Source of the DNA: Amphibalanus amphitrite | Lineage: Eukaryota > Arthropoda > Thecostraca > Balanomorpha > Balanidae | Direction: 5' to 3' | DNA length: 64,000 nt | Assembly (NCBI RefSeq): GCF_019059575.1 | Contig: NW_024882990.1 | Coordinates: 89,340 to 153,339, forward strand | Part shown: positions 55,201 to 64,000 of the stretch, piece after piece | How positions within the stretch are numbered: the first letter of the stretch is position 1 | Layout of the letters: the number at the start of each line of letters is the position of its first letter | Made by a program: the position numbers and the translations under genes | Notes under the pieces: model-generated | What the model saw: the letters and a program-made list of their open reading frames with translations, nothing else | The model's database searches: none | What the model was told of the DNA's origin: nothing

Positions 55201-55219
55201 TCGGCCCGACTGCCAGTGA
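51921..55219 (+). CDS. Secreted PAN-like plus C-type lectin protein (two exons, 245 aa)
   Basis: Exon 1 is 51921-52215 and exon 2 is 54777-55219; the 2561-bp phase-1 intron (GTAAGT ... attgtttcag) holds TTAA copies 7 and 8. The ATG at 51921 sits in a strong context (GCAGCCATGG); the frame extends upstream without another ATG. Signal peptide MVRPGAVLLLLLVTSAAAV. Residues 25-97 are Cys-rich and PAN/apple-like: VDCGRRCDAQTPQECSGFMY then MCRLFSGDC. A Cys-rich joint (CACPAGFSRCAGRCLKRL) follows, then a CTLD with WLGLTD, GTGQPNNANG (QPN at the sugar site) and WND intact in YSEWNDYWG, so calcium-dependent sugar binding is plausible. Ends YRPDCQ, TGA at 55217-55219. Confidence 0.9.
52420..53596. mobile_element. 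TTAA element, copy 7 (complete, 1177 bp)
   Basis: TTAA at 52420-52423 and 53593-53596. Ends CCCACGCGGGGCTGGGGG and CCCCAGCCCCGCGCGGG; hairpin cores GGTAAATTTTACC (left) and GGTAAAATTTACC (right). Duplicated terminal repeat at the right (CCAGCCCCGCGCG then CCCCAGCCCCGCGCGGG). GGCGGCGCGCAGCGCCGCC near the left. TGACCT arrays at 53085-53105, 53225-53260 and 53397-53423. Within the lectin 3 intron. Confidence 0.85.
53787..54175. mobile_element. TTAA element, copy 8 (one end only)
   Basis: TTAG plus CCCGCGCCCTGCTGGAGGG at the left, then CGCGAATAGCCGCCGTTTTA, CTACACCGAGTGACCGATCA and TCGATATCGGTGACCTATGG, following the left third of copy 3. It stops after about 390 bp. Same lectin 3 intron. Confidence 0.75.
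54777..55219 (+). CDS. Lectin 3, exon 2 (CTLD)
   Basis: Starts GG-ACC-ATG after tttcag, completing Gly. Whole CTLD in one exon, unlike lectins 1 and 2, whose CTLD is split before WLGL. Confidence 0.9.
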
Positions 55220-55402
55220 AAGAATCCCTTCATTTCGGTGTTACCAGTCCGAGTGCCAGTGAAGGAATTCCTTTAGCTGATCTATGAACTTTGACAGACT
55301 TCCAGTTACAATTCCTTATTTGGATATAAGTCGTTCTCAATCAGCCCGCCTATGGCAGCGATATTGAATGTTTGTTGATTTGATTTCTCTTTGTTATATG
55401 AA

Positions 55403-55408
55403 AATAAA
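55403..55408 (+). terminator. Polyadenylation signal AATAAA (lectin 3)
   Basis: Canonical hexamer 184 bp after the lectin 3 stop. Confidence 0.65.
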
Positions 55409-55409
55409 A

Positions 55410-57140
55410 TTTTCGGTATGCTACTGGTCATTTTCATATATATTTGAGTGTTGTATTTACAACCAAACCAATTACCCAACCCGGTGAAAAGTTATGACTG
55501 TCATTGACCCTTCATTCAGGCACCCGACTGGAAGGAAATGTGGTTAATTCTCGTGGAAAAATCAGAACAGATGGCGATTGCAAACCAATTTTATGCAAAC
55601 TAATATCTAACCGATGCCAACTTGGTAAGATTTGGTGCTTGGAAGATATTTTTGGTGTTTTACTAGGAACTTTGAACTTTGCAAATGCACTGTATTATTG
55701 TTGGAAATTGATAAACTGATAGTATTGCTTGTATTATTGTTTTTTGTTTTTTTGTTTTTTGACAAAGCACTAGCGTGCGAGGCATCCGCAAATGGCTTTT
55801 TCGATTGCAACTTTAAAGAAAACGTATACTTTCCGCCACCTTTATTCTTTATTTTTTACTCTACCTCCTACGCTACCGACTTAGCAGCTTTATTCCTGAC
55901 GACAAGGACATCGATTCGACCCACGCCGACTACTTACGTGCTGATCCCTGCCCCCTACCCGCGCCCTCATCCCCCATCACTGTCATCGTGGCAGAGTGGA
56001 ACGTTTAACCTCCTGATGACCCTGTCGACACCGATAGCCCCACCCCTCCCCGATGTCGAGCTTGAAAGGTCCGAACGGCTCGAACTGCATGCATTATGCA
56101 CGATTGGCGCCGCGCCTGACGGTGGTTTGACATCATGACCAGGGCACCTTCCTGGAAAGGCAGCGAGGCGACGTGAGACTTGAGAGTTCACTTTGGTGCC
56201 CGATTAGACGTAGGCATTGGGGCCATCAACTGTCTGTAAAACTAGAGATGGGTGGAGGCAGGCTAATTTGTGTTCGATTTAGTGATATGTCCCGCCCGAT
56301 GGCGTTTGGTTGTAGGTTTGACTTGACAAAGCAGGACCAGAAAGTTGATAATATGAGAAACATAATATGTTTCAATTATTGCAATGGTCGAGGATAGATC
56401 AAATTTGTTCGAGATCGATGAATTATAAGGAGAAGCCCAGCCTTTCATCAGGTAAAACATGCGATTGGTAGTCGCCATCTATCGATCTATCGCCCTTGAA
56501 GGCTGCGCTTCACTGATTGCGAATTGATCTTCCATTTGTGAGTGGTCCGAAAGTCTTACAAATGATTTGCCTAAAGTCTGCGTTGGCGACCAGACAGACA
56601 TGGGATAATTACTTTAAACGTCTAGCCTTACTAAGTACTGGACCCAAGCTGCATCCTAGCATTCGGCTTTTCCTTGAACTCATGGTTTGCTGATATCTTT
56701 AGATTTGCATGATTTCCAGATGGTTTAGCGTAAGCAACGGATATATCAAACAAATAAATGCGACTCGCCATGCTATTTTAGTAAATGCATTGGCAAAGTC
56801 GTTTTCTGTGATCCAGACATTGCCTTTGCGTTCCAGACATCCGCCAGTTGTGAGTTGCGACCGTCTCGCTGATTATCATTCAGTAACCATAGGTTGTTTG
56901 AGAAGGCAAACACTTCGTTAGAATTGTGTTTTTCTATTGAAAAACAACCGGAGCAGTCCTTCACCGGGCTATGTTTTCCATAGTTCGTGATCCCATATCC
57001 TGCATTATATGATTAGGGCATGTTAGCAGTAAAGTTTTTGAGGATGGAGATGCTAGTACTGAGCATTGTGTTACATATGATGATGAAGATGATTAGCCAG
57101 ATGCTCATTATTTAGGATCAAAATTGATAGAATAGTTGTA
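55410..57140. other. Intergenic, nothing recognised
   Basis: A T-rich stretch at 55735-55765 and a long proline-rich frame at about 55890-56138 without splice context. No supported gene. Confidence 0.5.
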
Positions 57141-57170
57141 TTACGTTTCACCCACGGGGCTTCTTCGGAT
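57141..57170 (-). ncRNA. Degenerate hammerhead-like core downstream of the Penelope ORF
   Basis: Minus strand CCGAAGA-AGCCCCGTGGGT-GAAACGTAA: one change from CUGANGA, a CCC-CGT-GGG stem II, then GAAAC and a GTA triplet. It lies about 640 bp past the stop of the Penelope-like ORF, on the same strand, where such elements carry a terminal hammerhead. Stem I was not found. Confidence 0.35.
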
Positions 57171-57311
57171 ACATATAGGTAAATTCAACAAATAGAACAC
57201 AGAGATGCAGGCCAAGCTCAGACACAAATCATGCGCATGCAATAAATATCGTGAAAGGATTAACAGATATCTTGAGATTTAGACGAATAATAATTTTAAG
57301 ATCGACCCCTA

Positions 57312-57661
57312 AGTGCGTACTGCGCGCTATTATTTGTCTTTGTTAATAAATACGTATACCTATTTAACAGTCGACAACACAATACGTACTACGCGAATTA
57401 CGCTATCATTCCATCTCAGAATTCGTACTACGCGCACACTAATACATACACATCATTCTAAATCACAGCTAACAATGACCTATAATAGTGCGTACTGCGC
57501 GCTATTATTTGTCTTTGTTAATAAATACGTATACCTATTTAACAGTCGACAACACAATACGTACTACGCGAATTACGCTATCATTCCATCTCAGAATTCG
57601 TACTACGCGCACACTAATACATACACATCAACCTAAATCACAGCTAACAATGACCTATAAT
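57312..57661. repeat. 175-bp tandem duplication
   Basis: Units 57312-57486 and 57487-57661 are almost identical (CATTCTAAATC versus CAACCTAAATC). Each contains GTACTGCGCGC and GTACTACGCGAATTACGC. Adjacent to the 3' side of the Penelope-like element and possibly part of it. Confidence 0.9.
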
Positions 57662-57808
57662 ACCCAATCATAATCAGTGTTCGGCGGTACAGCATATCTA
57701 CAGGCGCTGCCTACTGGAGCCATCTGTTAGACACGAAAGGAACTACTGCTACTATGTAGGTATCGGTGTCATATAACGCTACCAACAGAACAAGCCAAGG
57801 AACAAGCG

Positions 57809-59589
57809 CTAATGTGCATATGATGATGTGTAGGGAACTGGATGGAGTAAGCGCCATGATGATGTGTTTTTGTTAAGTGCTGGTTTTTTGTTTCTTATCT
57901 CAATTGATTCAGTTATTAAAAGGTTCGCTTCGTCCTTGCATCTATGAAGAATAGAAATTTCGAAGTCAGTGTTCATCGGTTGTGCTGTGGGGTGTGCTGT
58001 CAGTATATGATCACCTAGGTCAGTACCTTTCCTTTTGTTCCTAGCGTCTCCCAAGTGTTCCATAAATCTAGTCCTCACCATGCGTTTAGTTTTACCAATG
58101 TATGTATCTCCACACATTTTACATTTAATCTCATACACAACGTTTTTGGTATGGCATCTACCTTTGAGGCCACCCTCACACGTACTGCAAGTCTTACGAC
58201 ACCCCCTGGGACAATCAGGGGGTTGCAGTGCAGACGAGGTCAGTTGATTTGAGAGTGTAGGTCCGCTTTTCCACGCAACTCGAATATCCAAATCTGAGGA
58301 CTTCACTGCTGCGTTGACTTTACGTGTGAGGGTTTCGTCAATGTAAGGTAGAGATATGTAGGTAATATTGGGAGAAGACTTTTTCTTTTGAGATTGTTTG
58401 TTTTTATATCTGATTGCGTTTTGTATGTTACGAATCAGTTTAATCGGATAGCCGCTGGAAATGAATATGTCCGTTATTTTTTGTAGACCCCGGTCCTGTG
58501 CTGCTTTATCAGACCCCAAACGAACAGCTCTAAGCGACTGAGAGTGTATGAGGCTCCTTTTGGTCTGCATAGGGTGGCTGGAGTCAAAATGTAATATGAT
58601 AGGGGCTGCTGATGGCTTAACATAAAGTTCTGTGGTGTATGCTCCTGAGGGTTCTACAGTGATTAGTGTATCAAGGAAGGGAATTTGTCTTTGTGACGAG
58701 AGATCGGTGCGTTCGAAGCTGAATTTTAGACAAGGATGGAAGCTATTAATGAACTGTATGTATTCATCTAAGTTTTGCGAGCCATGGGTCCAAATACCAA
58801 AAATATCGTCGATGTATCTAAGGTAAAGTGCAGGTTGTAGTCTATCCGATGCTAGTATGCGTGTTTCTACTGCGTTCATGAAGAGGATAGCCAGGGGAGG
58901 GGCTATACGGCTTCCCATAGCTATCCCCTGGGTTTGCTTGTAATATTTTGTACCGAAGCGTACATAGTTGTTTTCCAGACAGTGCTCAAGTAATTTTTTC
59001 ACATCAGGGATGGTGAGACCATATAAGTTCACCTTTGACGAGTGGGTACGTAGCATAGCTATAGTCGCCTCTATCGCTTCTGCTGTGGGGATGTTACCGT
59101 AGAGATTGTTCACGTCTACTGTGAATGCGATGGCACCGGGTGGGAGGCCAGAAGGGAATCGAGTGCTCAGGTGTTGCAAATAGTCATAGGTGTTAGTTAA
59201 GTGGGCTGGTACTAGGATCAGAAGCTGGGTGATTATTCTCTCTAGGAACCACGAGAGCTTGTCAACTGGGTCCCCACATGCTGATACTATGGGTCTCATC
59301 GGGTTGCCTGGTTTGTGTGTTTTCGGAAGTCCATAAAGTTCTGCCGTGCGTGACTCGTTAGGTTTTAGAGCGTGTATGATTTTGTCGGGTAGTTTACCTG
59401 CCAAAGTCTCGGTGATGAGGTCAGAAGTCTCGACGTCTAGTTTTTTGGTTGGATTTTTGTCAATGGGCTGATAATCATTCACTATAGTTTCAGTCTTGTG
59501 TACGTACTCTGATTTCTCCAAAAGGACTAATCCCTTGCATTTATCTGAGCGCTTGACGATAAGGTCGTCATCATTCTTTAGGTCTGTTC
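57809..59589 (-). CDS. Penelope-like element polyprotein (RT plus GIY-YIG endonuclease), 5'-truncated
   Basis: Retrotransposon enzyme. The frame is open from about 59589 with no usable ATG at its start (first coding motif NDDDLIVKRSDKCKGLVLLE), so the N end is lost. RT motifs: LYGLPKTHKPGNPMRPIVSA, FTVDVNNLYGNIPT, QTQGIAMGSRIAPPLAILFM, catalytic RYIDDIFGIW (about residue 235 from 59521) and FLDTLI. Then a Cys-rich linker (CPRGCRKTCSTC ... CH) and a GIY-YIG-type nuclease with VVYEIKCKMCGDTYIGKTKR and R-x-x-x-H-L. Stop near 57809. Order RT then GIY-YIG is diagnostic of Penelope-like elements. The frame is uninterrupted, so the insertion is fairly recent. Confidence 0.93.
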
Positions 59590-59637
59590 TTTAGGTTAGC
59601 AGTAAAGTATTCTTCTTTAGGTTAGCAGTAAAGTATC
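59588..59637. repeat. Two-copy 22-bp-class tandem repeat
   Basis: CTTTAGGTTAGCAGTAAAGT occurs twice at the 5' truncation point of the Penelope-like element. Confidence 0.85.
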
Positions 59638-60079
59638 TCACAAGTCACATATGTATGTGATGGGCTTTTGAGCGAATGACAATTTGTCCACGTGGGGTCG
59701 GGAACTTGAAATACAGGTTATCAATAATTTATAAGGCATCATGGGTCATTTATTTATCATTATAATTGACAGAACGTCTGATAAAATTTGCCTTTATTAA
59801 CAAAAAAGAAATAGTGGGGACATCAGAGCAGATGTGTTTATCTTGGAAATCAAAGGCAATGTGACATCTGTTGTTTTATCGGCCGGAATCTGGAACCTGT
59901 GTCCCATGCATGTTTTACACTCACAATAGATAAATAATAACATGTAGAGGACTGGATGACATCAAGAGGGCGGCACAACACTAGCGTGGTCGGGCCAACA
60001 CGTTGTACCACCAGATCACTGACTTGTATCTTCAAGATGAGATGTAGAGTAAATCGTTCGCTGTTAAATAATGTATTTC

Positions 60080-60619
60080 ATCATCCGCTCGTGCAGGGCA
60101 GCTTTTATGCGGCATGTGATGCGCACGGTGGTTGACGGCCTGGTCCTCTCGCGCGTGAGGTACTGTATTGCGATTTATGGCTGTGGCACTTCCAAGAATG
60201 ACGCTAGACTGATGAGCGTGGTTAACTTCTCCACCAGAGTCGTCACTGGCCTGCGGAAGTATGACCATGTGTCTCGCGCGCGGGAGGAGCTTGGTTTTAT
60301 CTCCCCTCGACTGATGTGTGACGTGTCCACCATGACTGTGGCTCAGAAGGCGATTGTGTGCGGGGAGCCCACGGACATCTCATCCCAGTTTGTGACATTT
60401 GTGGACTCACGTCAGCGCTGTGATCGTGGTACCCGGCAGGACCGGCGGCTGCGGCCTCCACTCATGCGTACAGCCGCCGGCCAGCGGTCTTTTACCTACC
60501 GTGCCGCATCACTCCTGAACGAACTGCCTGCGAGCACATTGGAGCTGAACCCGGCACGCTTTAAGCGAGCAGTCAAGTCGGTGGTGTGCAATAGGGGTGG
60601 GGAGGGTGGACGGGGTTAG
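60080..60619 (+). pseudogene. LINE reverse transcriptase C-terminal fragment
   Basis: Open frame reading VVDGLVLSRVRYCIAIYGCG, then LMSVVNFSTRVVTGLRKYDH and SFTYRAASLLNELPASTLEL with a stop at about 60619. This is the region after the palm of CR1/Jockey-type ORF2; no YADD or endonuclease. A 5'-truncated copy. Its start overlaps the point where the 33690-34530 copy ends (LVLSHV), so both may belong to one family. Confidence 0.75.
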
Positions 60620-62440
60620 CATTTTCTGACGTATGAGTGTTGTTTGACTGTGTGCCTGTTTTTACCCCCCACCATATTTCCCGTTGATCGTTTTATCTTT
60701 TGACTTGTGACACAGAATAGCCACAATGAGTGATGTGGAGTTGTCAGCAATTGTCAATACAATATGAGGAAACTTGTATTCACTAATTTAATCTGCCATC
60801 GATTAAGTCATAAATCCATGCAATGTAGCCAGTTGCTATCACAATCCTAATTCAATATACCCTGATGACAATCACTTCTGCACGACATGCTCAGCGCATG
60901 ACTCATTAACGCTCATTAATTAACTTGTGAGCGTGGCTCGTGACTTTTGCTGCTGATGTCTTCGGAAATCCGGGTTTGTGAAGACGTTCTTTTTTTTCGC
61001 CGCCTTCTGCAACAATTGGATTAGAAGATGTATCATAAGACACAGTGTCATACATATTCCATGTCGCCACCAGCCTGAGCTCAATGACACCGTTGCATTC
61101 TGTAATGTTGCACGTGCCCAGTTTGAAGAACGACTTTGATTTTAGTGACGCCAGTGGTCTGAGACATAAACCGACGCGGTGCTCTCCATGTGGGTCTATC
61201 TGACGTGCTTTGCTGGAGGTGTGTCTAACCGTATTAGTCTCAAGAAGATAATGGGGTGATGTTTGAGGTCATGAAGGATGCAACATCCTGTTCAATGCCT
61301 CTCATTTGTTTGAACTGGTTATAGATAGGCTTCATAGAAATATACAAACCATGTATGTAGGTACATACAAGCATCGTGTACGGTGAAAACGTTTCACTTG
61401 TCATTTAAAAGATAAATATGCTTAATTCAGTGAAAAAGCTCAACCAACCATTCCGGGAATGGTCGAGCACATCATCAGATGTATCCGTATCCGATGCGTA
61501 TAAATCGCAAACTTCACAGTGTTATTTCAACCTGGAAACATTTTTATATTTAAACTCCAATAAACCTGCACAGATAATGTTTCTGTTCAAATGTATTCAT
61601 TCTTCAAGCTCGAATATAGGTCTGGCATGATTGAGCTATCGCTTGGACTGGGATCGATCTGCTTCTGCAAGTCGTGCGCATGCCCTCAGGCTAATTACGA
61701 GTTTTTTTTTTGTTGCTGCAGGGAAAAACTGAGCTTCCCTTAGAGTTAGCATTGTCATCGTAGTAGCATTGCTATTTAGTGTTAACTAGTTACAGAGAAT
61801 CGCCACCAGGGACAAGTCCGATTTACAGGCTAGGTCGAAAGAAAAAACATGTTTTTTTCTAATGACGTTACATCAGTCTTTTCATCAGACTGAGCTGAGA
61901 CTCTTGAAACATTTGATCATTCGCTGACTAGCCGGTCGCGTGATGAAAAAACGTTCGCGTGGGTACGACAAGCGGCTACCTAATGCTATGTTCAGCTCGA
62001 CATCAGAAAGGTGCACATGGAGCATCCGGAGATGCGCGACAACATATCCAACGTGTGACAGCTTTGATGTTTCCACAAAATGTCAACGCACATGAATGCA
62101 CTTTTGGCGGTGACAGTCCTCGGAGAAAATCAGCACAAGGGATTTCCACGATTTTTCCAGGCAGGTAAGACATGTCGATAATGTCACGTGGTATATCTAC
62201 CATTTACTGGATGGTGACAATTGTTATATTTACCTGCGCTCTAGGGCGGGGAGAGAGGGGTCTTATTGTCCCTGTGGCGTTTTCTCCCATTTGGTCTTGC
62301 CGTATTTAGACACGGGTGTAACGCTTCACAGTGACAGGGACGCCCAATCATGGAACAAATTCACCGTCGTATACCTCTGAAGAGTTGCCCCTCTCGTTTG
62401 TTTGGGATCCAGCGCATACAATACGCAATTGCGCTTTTTG
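60620..62440. other. Intergenic, nothing recognised
   Basis: No repeat ends or splice-bounded exons supported. AT-rich. Confidence 0.5.
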
Positions 62441-62605
62441 CTAATCAGCTATCCGCCAGATCTTTTCACCGGATTCGGTGTCACCCAACGACGCTTTAAG
62501 ACGTCTGGAGGCGGTGATTTTGGAGTCGGTGCCTTTCTTGGCTGGTTCGTCCGACGATTTAGAGATGACCTTACGCCTGAGCCGGGGTGACGGCCTGGTG
62601 GTGCT
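62441..62605 (-). CDS. Weak candidate 3'-terminal exon, Lys/Ser-rich, unassigned
   Basis: Minus strand reads RLRRKVISKSSDEPAKKGTD then SKITASRRLKASLGDTESGE and KIWRIAD, stop near 62441. Composition is coding-like, and acceptors exist at gctatcag or ccggctcag. No family recognised. Confidence 0.25.
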   Translation of the reverse strand, partial: STTRPSPRLRRKVISKSSDEPAKKGTDSKITASRRLKASLGDTESGEKIWRIAD

Positions 62606-62617
62606 GATAGCGATGGC

Positions 62618-62690
62618 GGCGGAGCGCGATGTGGTCCGATGGTGGTGACGATGGTGGGTGTCACTATCGACAATGGTGGTGGTGGTGATA
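62618..62690. repeat. GGT/GGTGAT-rich low-complexity tract
   Basis: GGTGGTGGTGGTGATAATT and GATGGTGGTGACGATGGTGG; a similar tract lies at about 62975-63035. Confidence 0.75.
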
Positions 62691-62724
62691 ATTAGTGATG
62701 TCAATTGCATATAATTGGGAAACC

Positions 62725-62930
62725 GATACCAAGCCAAATACCAACCGAAACCATGGGCAAATACCGAAAACCCAACCAAATTGAAAAAAAAAACTGAGGG
62801 AAATACCAACATTTTACCAAAGCCAAAGCATTTAATCCATCGATAAGGATCCAAAACGCCAGCAAAATACCAAGCACATAAGGATTGAACTACCAACTAC
62901 CTGGTTGGTATCTGTTTGGTATTGGTATGC
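62725..62930. repeat. ATACCAA / CCAAAT-rich degenerate repeat
   Basis: Recurrent CCGATACCAAGCCAAATACC, ATACCAACC and, inverted, TTGGTATCTG and TTGGTATTGG units, giving weak inverted symmetry across the block. Confidence 0.5.
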
Positions 62931-63389
62931 CAAAAAGATGGTTGGTCCGATTGACATCTCTGGTGACAATATATCGATGGCGGCGTCACTACCCATGGTG
63001 ATGGTGCTACTGCTGTTGATGGTGGTGTCGATGGCGTCTGTCCAAGTCATGAGGCTGCAATTCTGTCGCTTTTTCAGCGGAGCACCGACGAATCACCACG
63101 GTGCCACCCCGTGGCGTGGTCGTGTTATTGATGATATCATCACGAAGAGGGGTGGTATCCGACACCGGAGAAGGGCTGGTTTCCAGGGGCGTACCGTACC
63201 AGAGCCTAGGAGATGGTGCCGTGGGGATATAATTACATTCATACAGCGGTGACTGATACAAAAAATAATGAATTGTTGATGTGGGCACCTGGGGAAAAGA
63301 GGTAAAAAAGAGTGGAAACAAGGGAGGATAAGAATGTCATGACGAATGATCCCTGGTCGAAGGGTATATGTGATCAAACATCTTTTTAA

Positions 63390-63503
63390 CGTGTTTTTTT
63401 ATCGGTGCCAGTTGTGGCTTTTTTGGCATCATCAGCGGGAGAAGCGTGAATGATGAGAGCAATCATTGCGTTAGGCCTCTGATTGAACTGGACCATCGAA
63501 AAA
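63390..63503 (-). CDS. Weak candidate 3'-terminal exon, unassigned
   Basis: After a pyrimidine-rich acceptor (tttttttcgatggtccag) the minus strand reads FNQRPNAMIALIIHASPADD then AKKATTGTDKKTR and TAA. The ADDAKKATTGTDKK tail loosely echoes DEPAKKGTDSK at 62441-62605. Not recognised. Confidence 0.22.
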
Positions 63504-64000
63504 AAAGAGGAAAGGCTTGCCTCTGCCGTCAAGAGGTAGTAAGAATTGACATCCGTTGTGAGGACTCGTGTCAGCCGGCGGTGATCTCAAGGGGCAAGGA
63601 TCATGGTAATTGGAAAATAGTTAACTTCCAATGAGCTAATGGCAACTGCACCGGATAAGCAGCCGAAGTATGTATTGTTAGAAAGCAGGCAGTTACATGC
63701 ATATCCAGCGTAACTTTCGAACTAATTTATCATTCCAATGTCATACACAATACATACGCACTGCAGACAGGACAGTCCGAAAACATTTAGGCATCGGATT
63801 ATTTCAGTAAAAGTCTTTGTGACCATGTTTGACATTTTCATGGTAGCTGAGAGCTTCGACTGGGTTTACCACTAGCATGGAGCGTAGGACTTCTCCCGGG
63901 CATTGCCCGCCGATTTCGCAGTCTCACTATAGCATATGTATCTAGCGAATCACCATGTCTAAATAGCCAACTCCAAATCCCCGATATCTATCGCATTACA
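63504..64000. other. Right edge, nothing recognised
   Basis: No repeat ends or coding segments that I can support. Confidence 0.4.

Noticed and set aside
55632-56138. 168-codon plus-strand frame
   Set aside because: T-rich then Pro-rich, no signal of a domain, no splice context; likely chance.

Overview
The window is eukaryotic genomic DNA and most probably comes from an arthropod, perhaps a crustacean. That placement is inference. It rests on split genes with GT-AG introns, a large Cad87A/CDH23-type cadherin, small secreted C-type lectins, and a mix of BEL/Pao, Penelope-like, mariner-like, LINE and TTAA-target elements. There are no operons, CRISPR arrays, rRNA genes or convincing tRNA genes.

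Layout. (1) 1-18066, minus strand: the 5' part of one long cadherin gene. I could reconstruct 18 exons, most of which lack their own Met, and every exon junction agrees in reading phase. They encode about 872 residues: a signal peptide and roughly seven and a half extracellular cadherin (EC) repeats. The gene runs off the left edge. Its introns carry a TTAA element, foldback sequences, a (GA)n tract and GGTCA-rich repeats. (2) 18.1-24.4 kb: intergenic DNA with a GC-rich block that could hold the cadherin promoter, plus two TTAA-element copies. (3) 24.4-29.4 kb: two small two-exon C-type lectin genes arranged head to head with identical intron position and phase. They flank a 1.7-kb TA-target element. 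(4) 30.1-36.5 kb: a nest of TTAA elements, including a 5.2-kb inverted-repeat-bounded interval that holds two complete copies, LINE fragments, a hammerhead-like Penelope relic and an unassigned 3'-terminal-exon-like ORF. (5) 36.8-46 kb: a GGGACAGTAT minisatellite, a dead mariner with perfect 28-bp termini, simple repeats, two weak orphan exons and a duplicated retroposon. (6) 45994-50939: a young BEL/Pao-like LTR element with matching 762-bp LTRs and a 5-bp target duplication; it codes for gag and protease but has no reverse transcriptase or integrase. (7) 51921-55219: a third lectin gene, with a PAN-like module followed by a C-type lectin domain (CTLD); its single intron holds two TTAA elements. 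(8) 57.1-60.6 kb: a 5'-truncated Penelope-like element (RT plus GIY-YIG) and a LINE RT tail. (9) 60.6-64 kb: mostly unassigned, with low-complexity repeats and two weak coding segments.

How the parts relate: the confident host genes are one adhesion receptor and three secreted lectins, and nothing suggests a shared pathway. The dominant theme is a high-copy family of roughly 1.0-1.2-kb TTAA elements (seven or eight copies in 64 kb). They have piggyBac-like CCC...GGG ends, a terminal repeat duplicated at one end only, G/C-run hairpins whose loop differs by copy yet matches between the two ends of each copy, and interiors full of AGGTCA half-sites.
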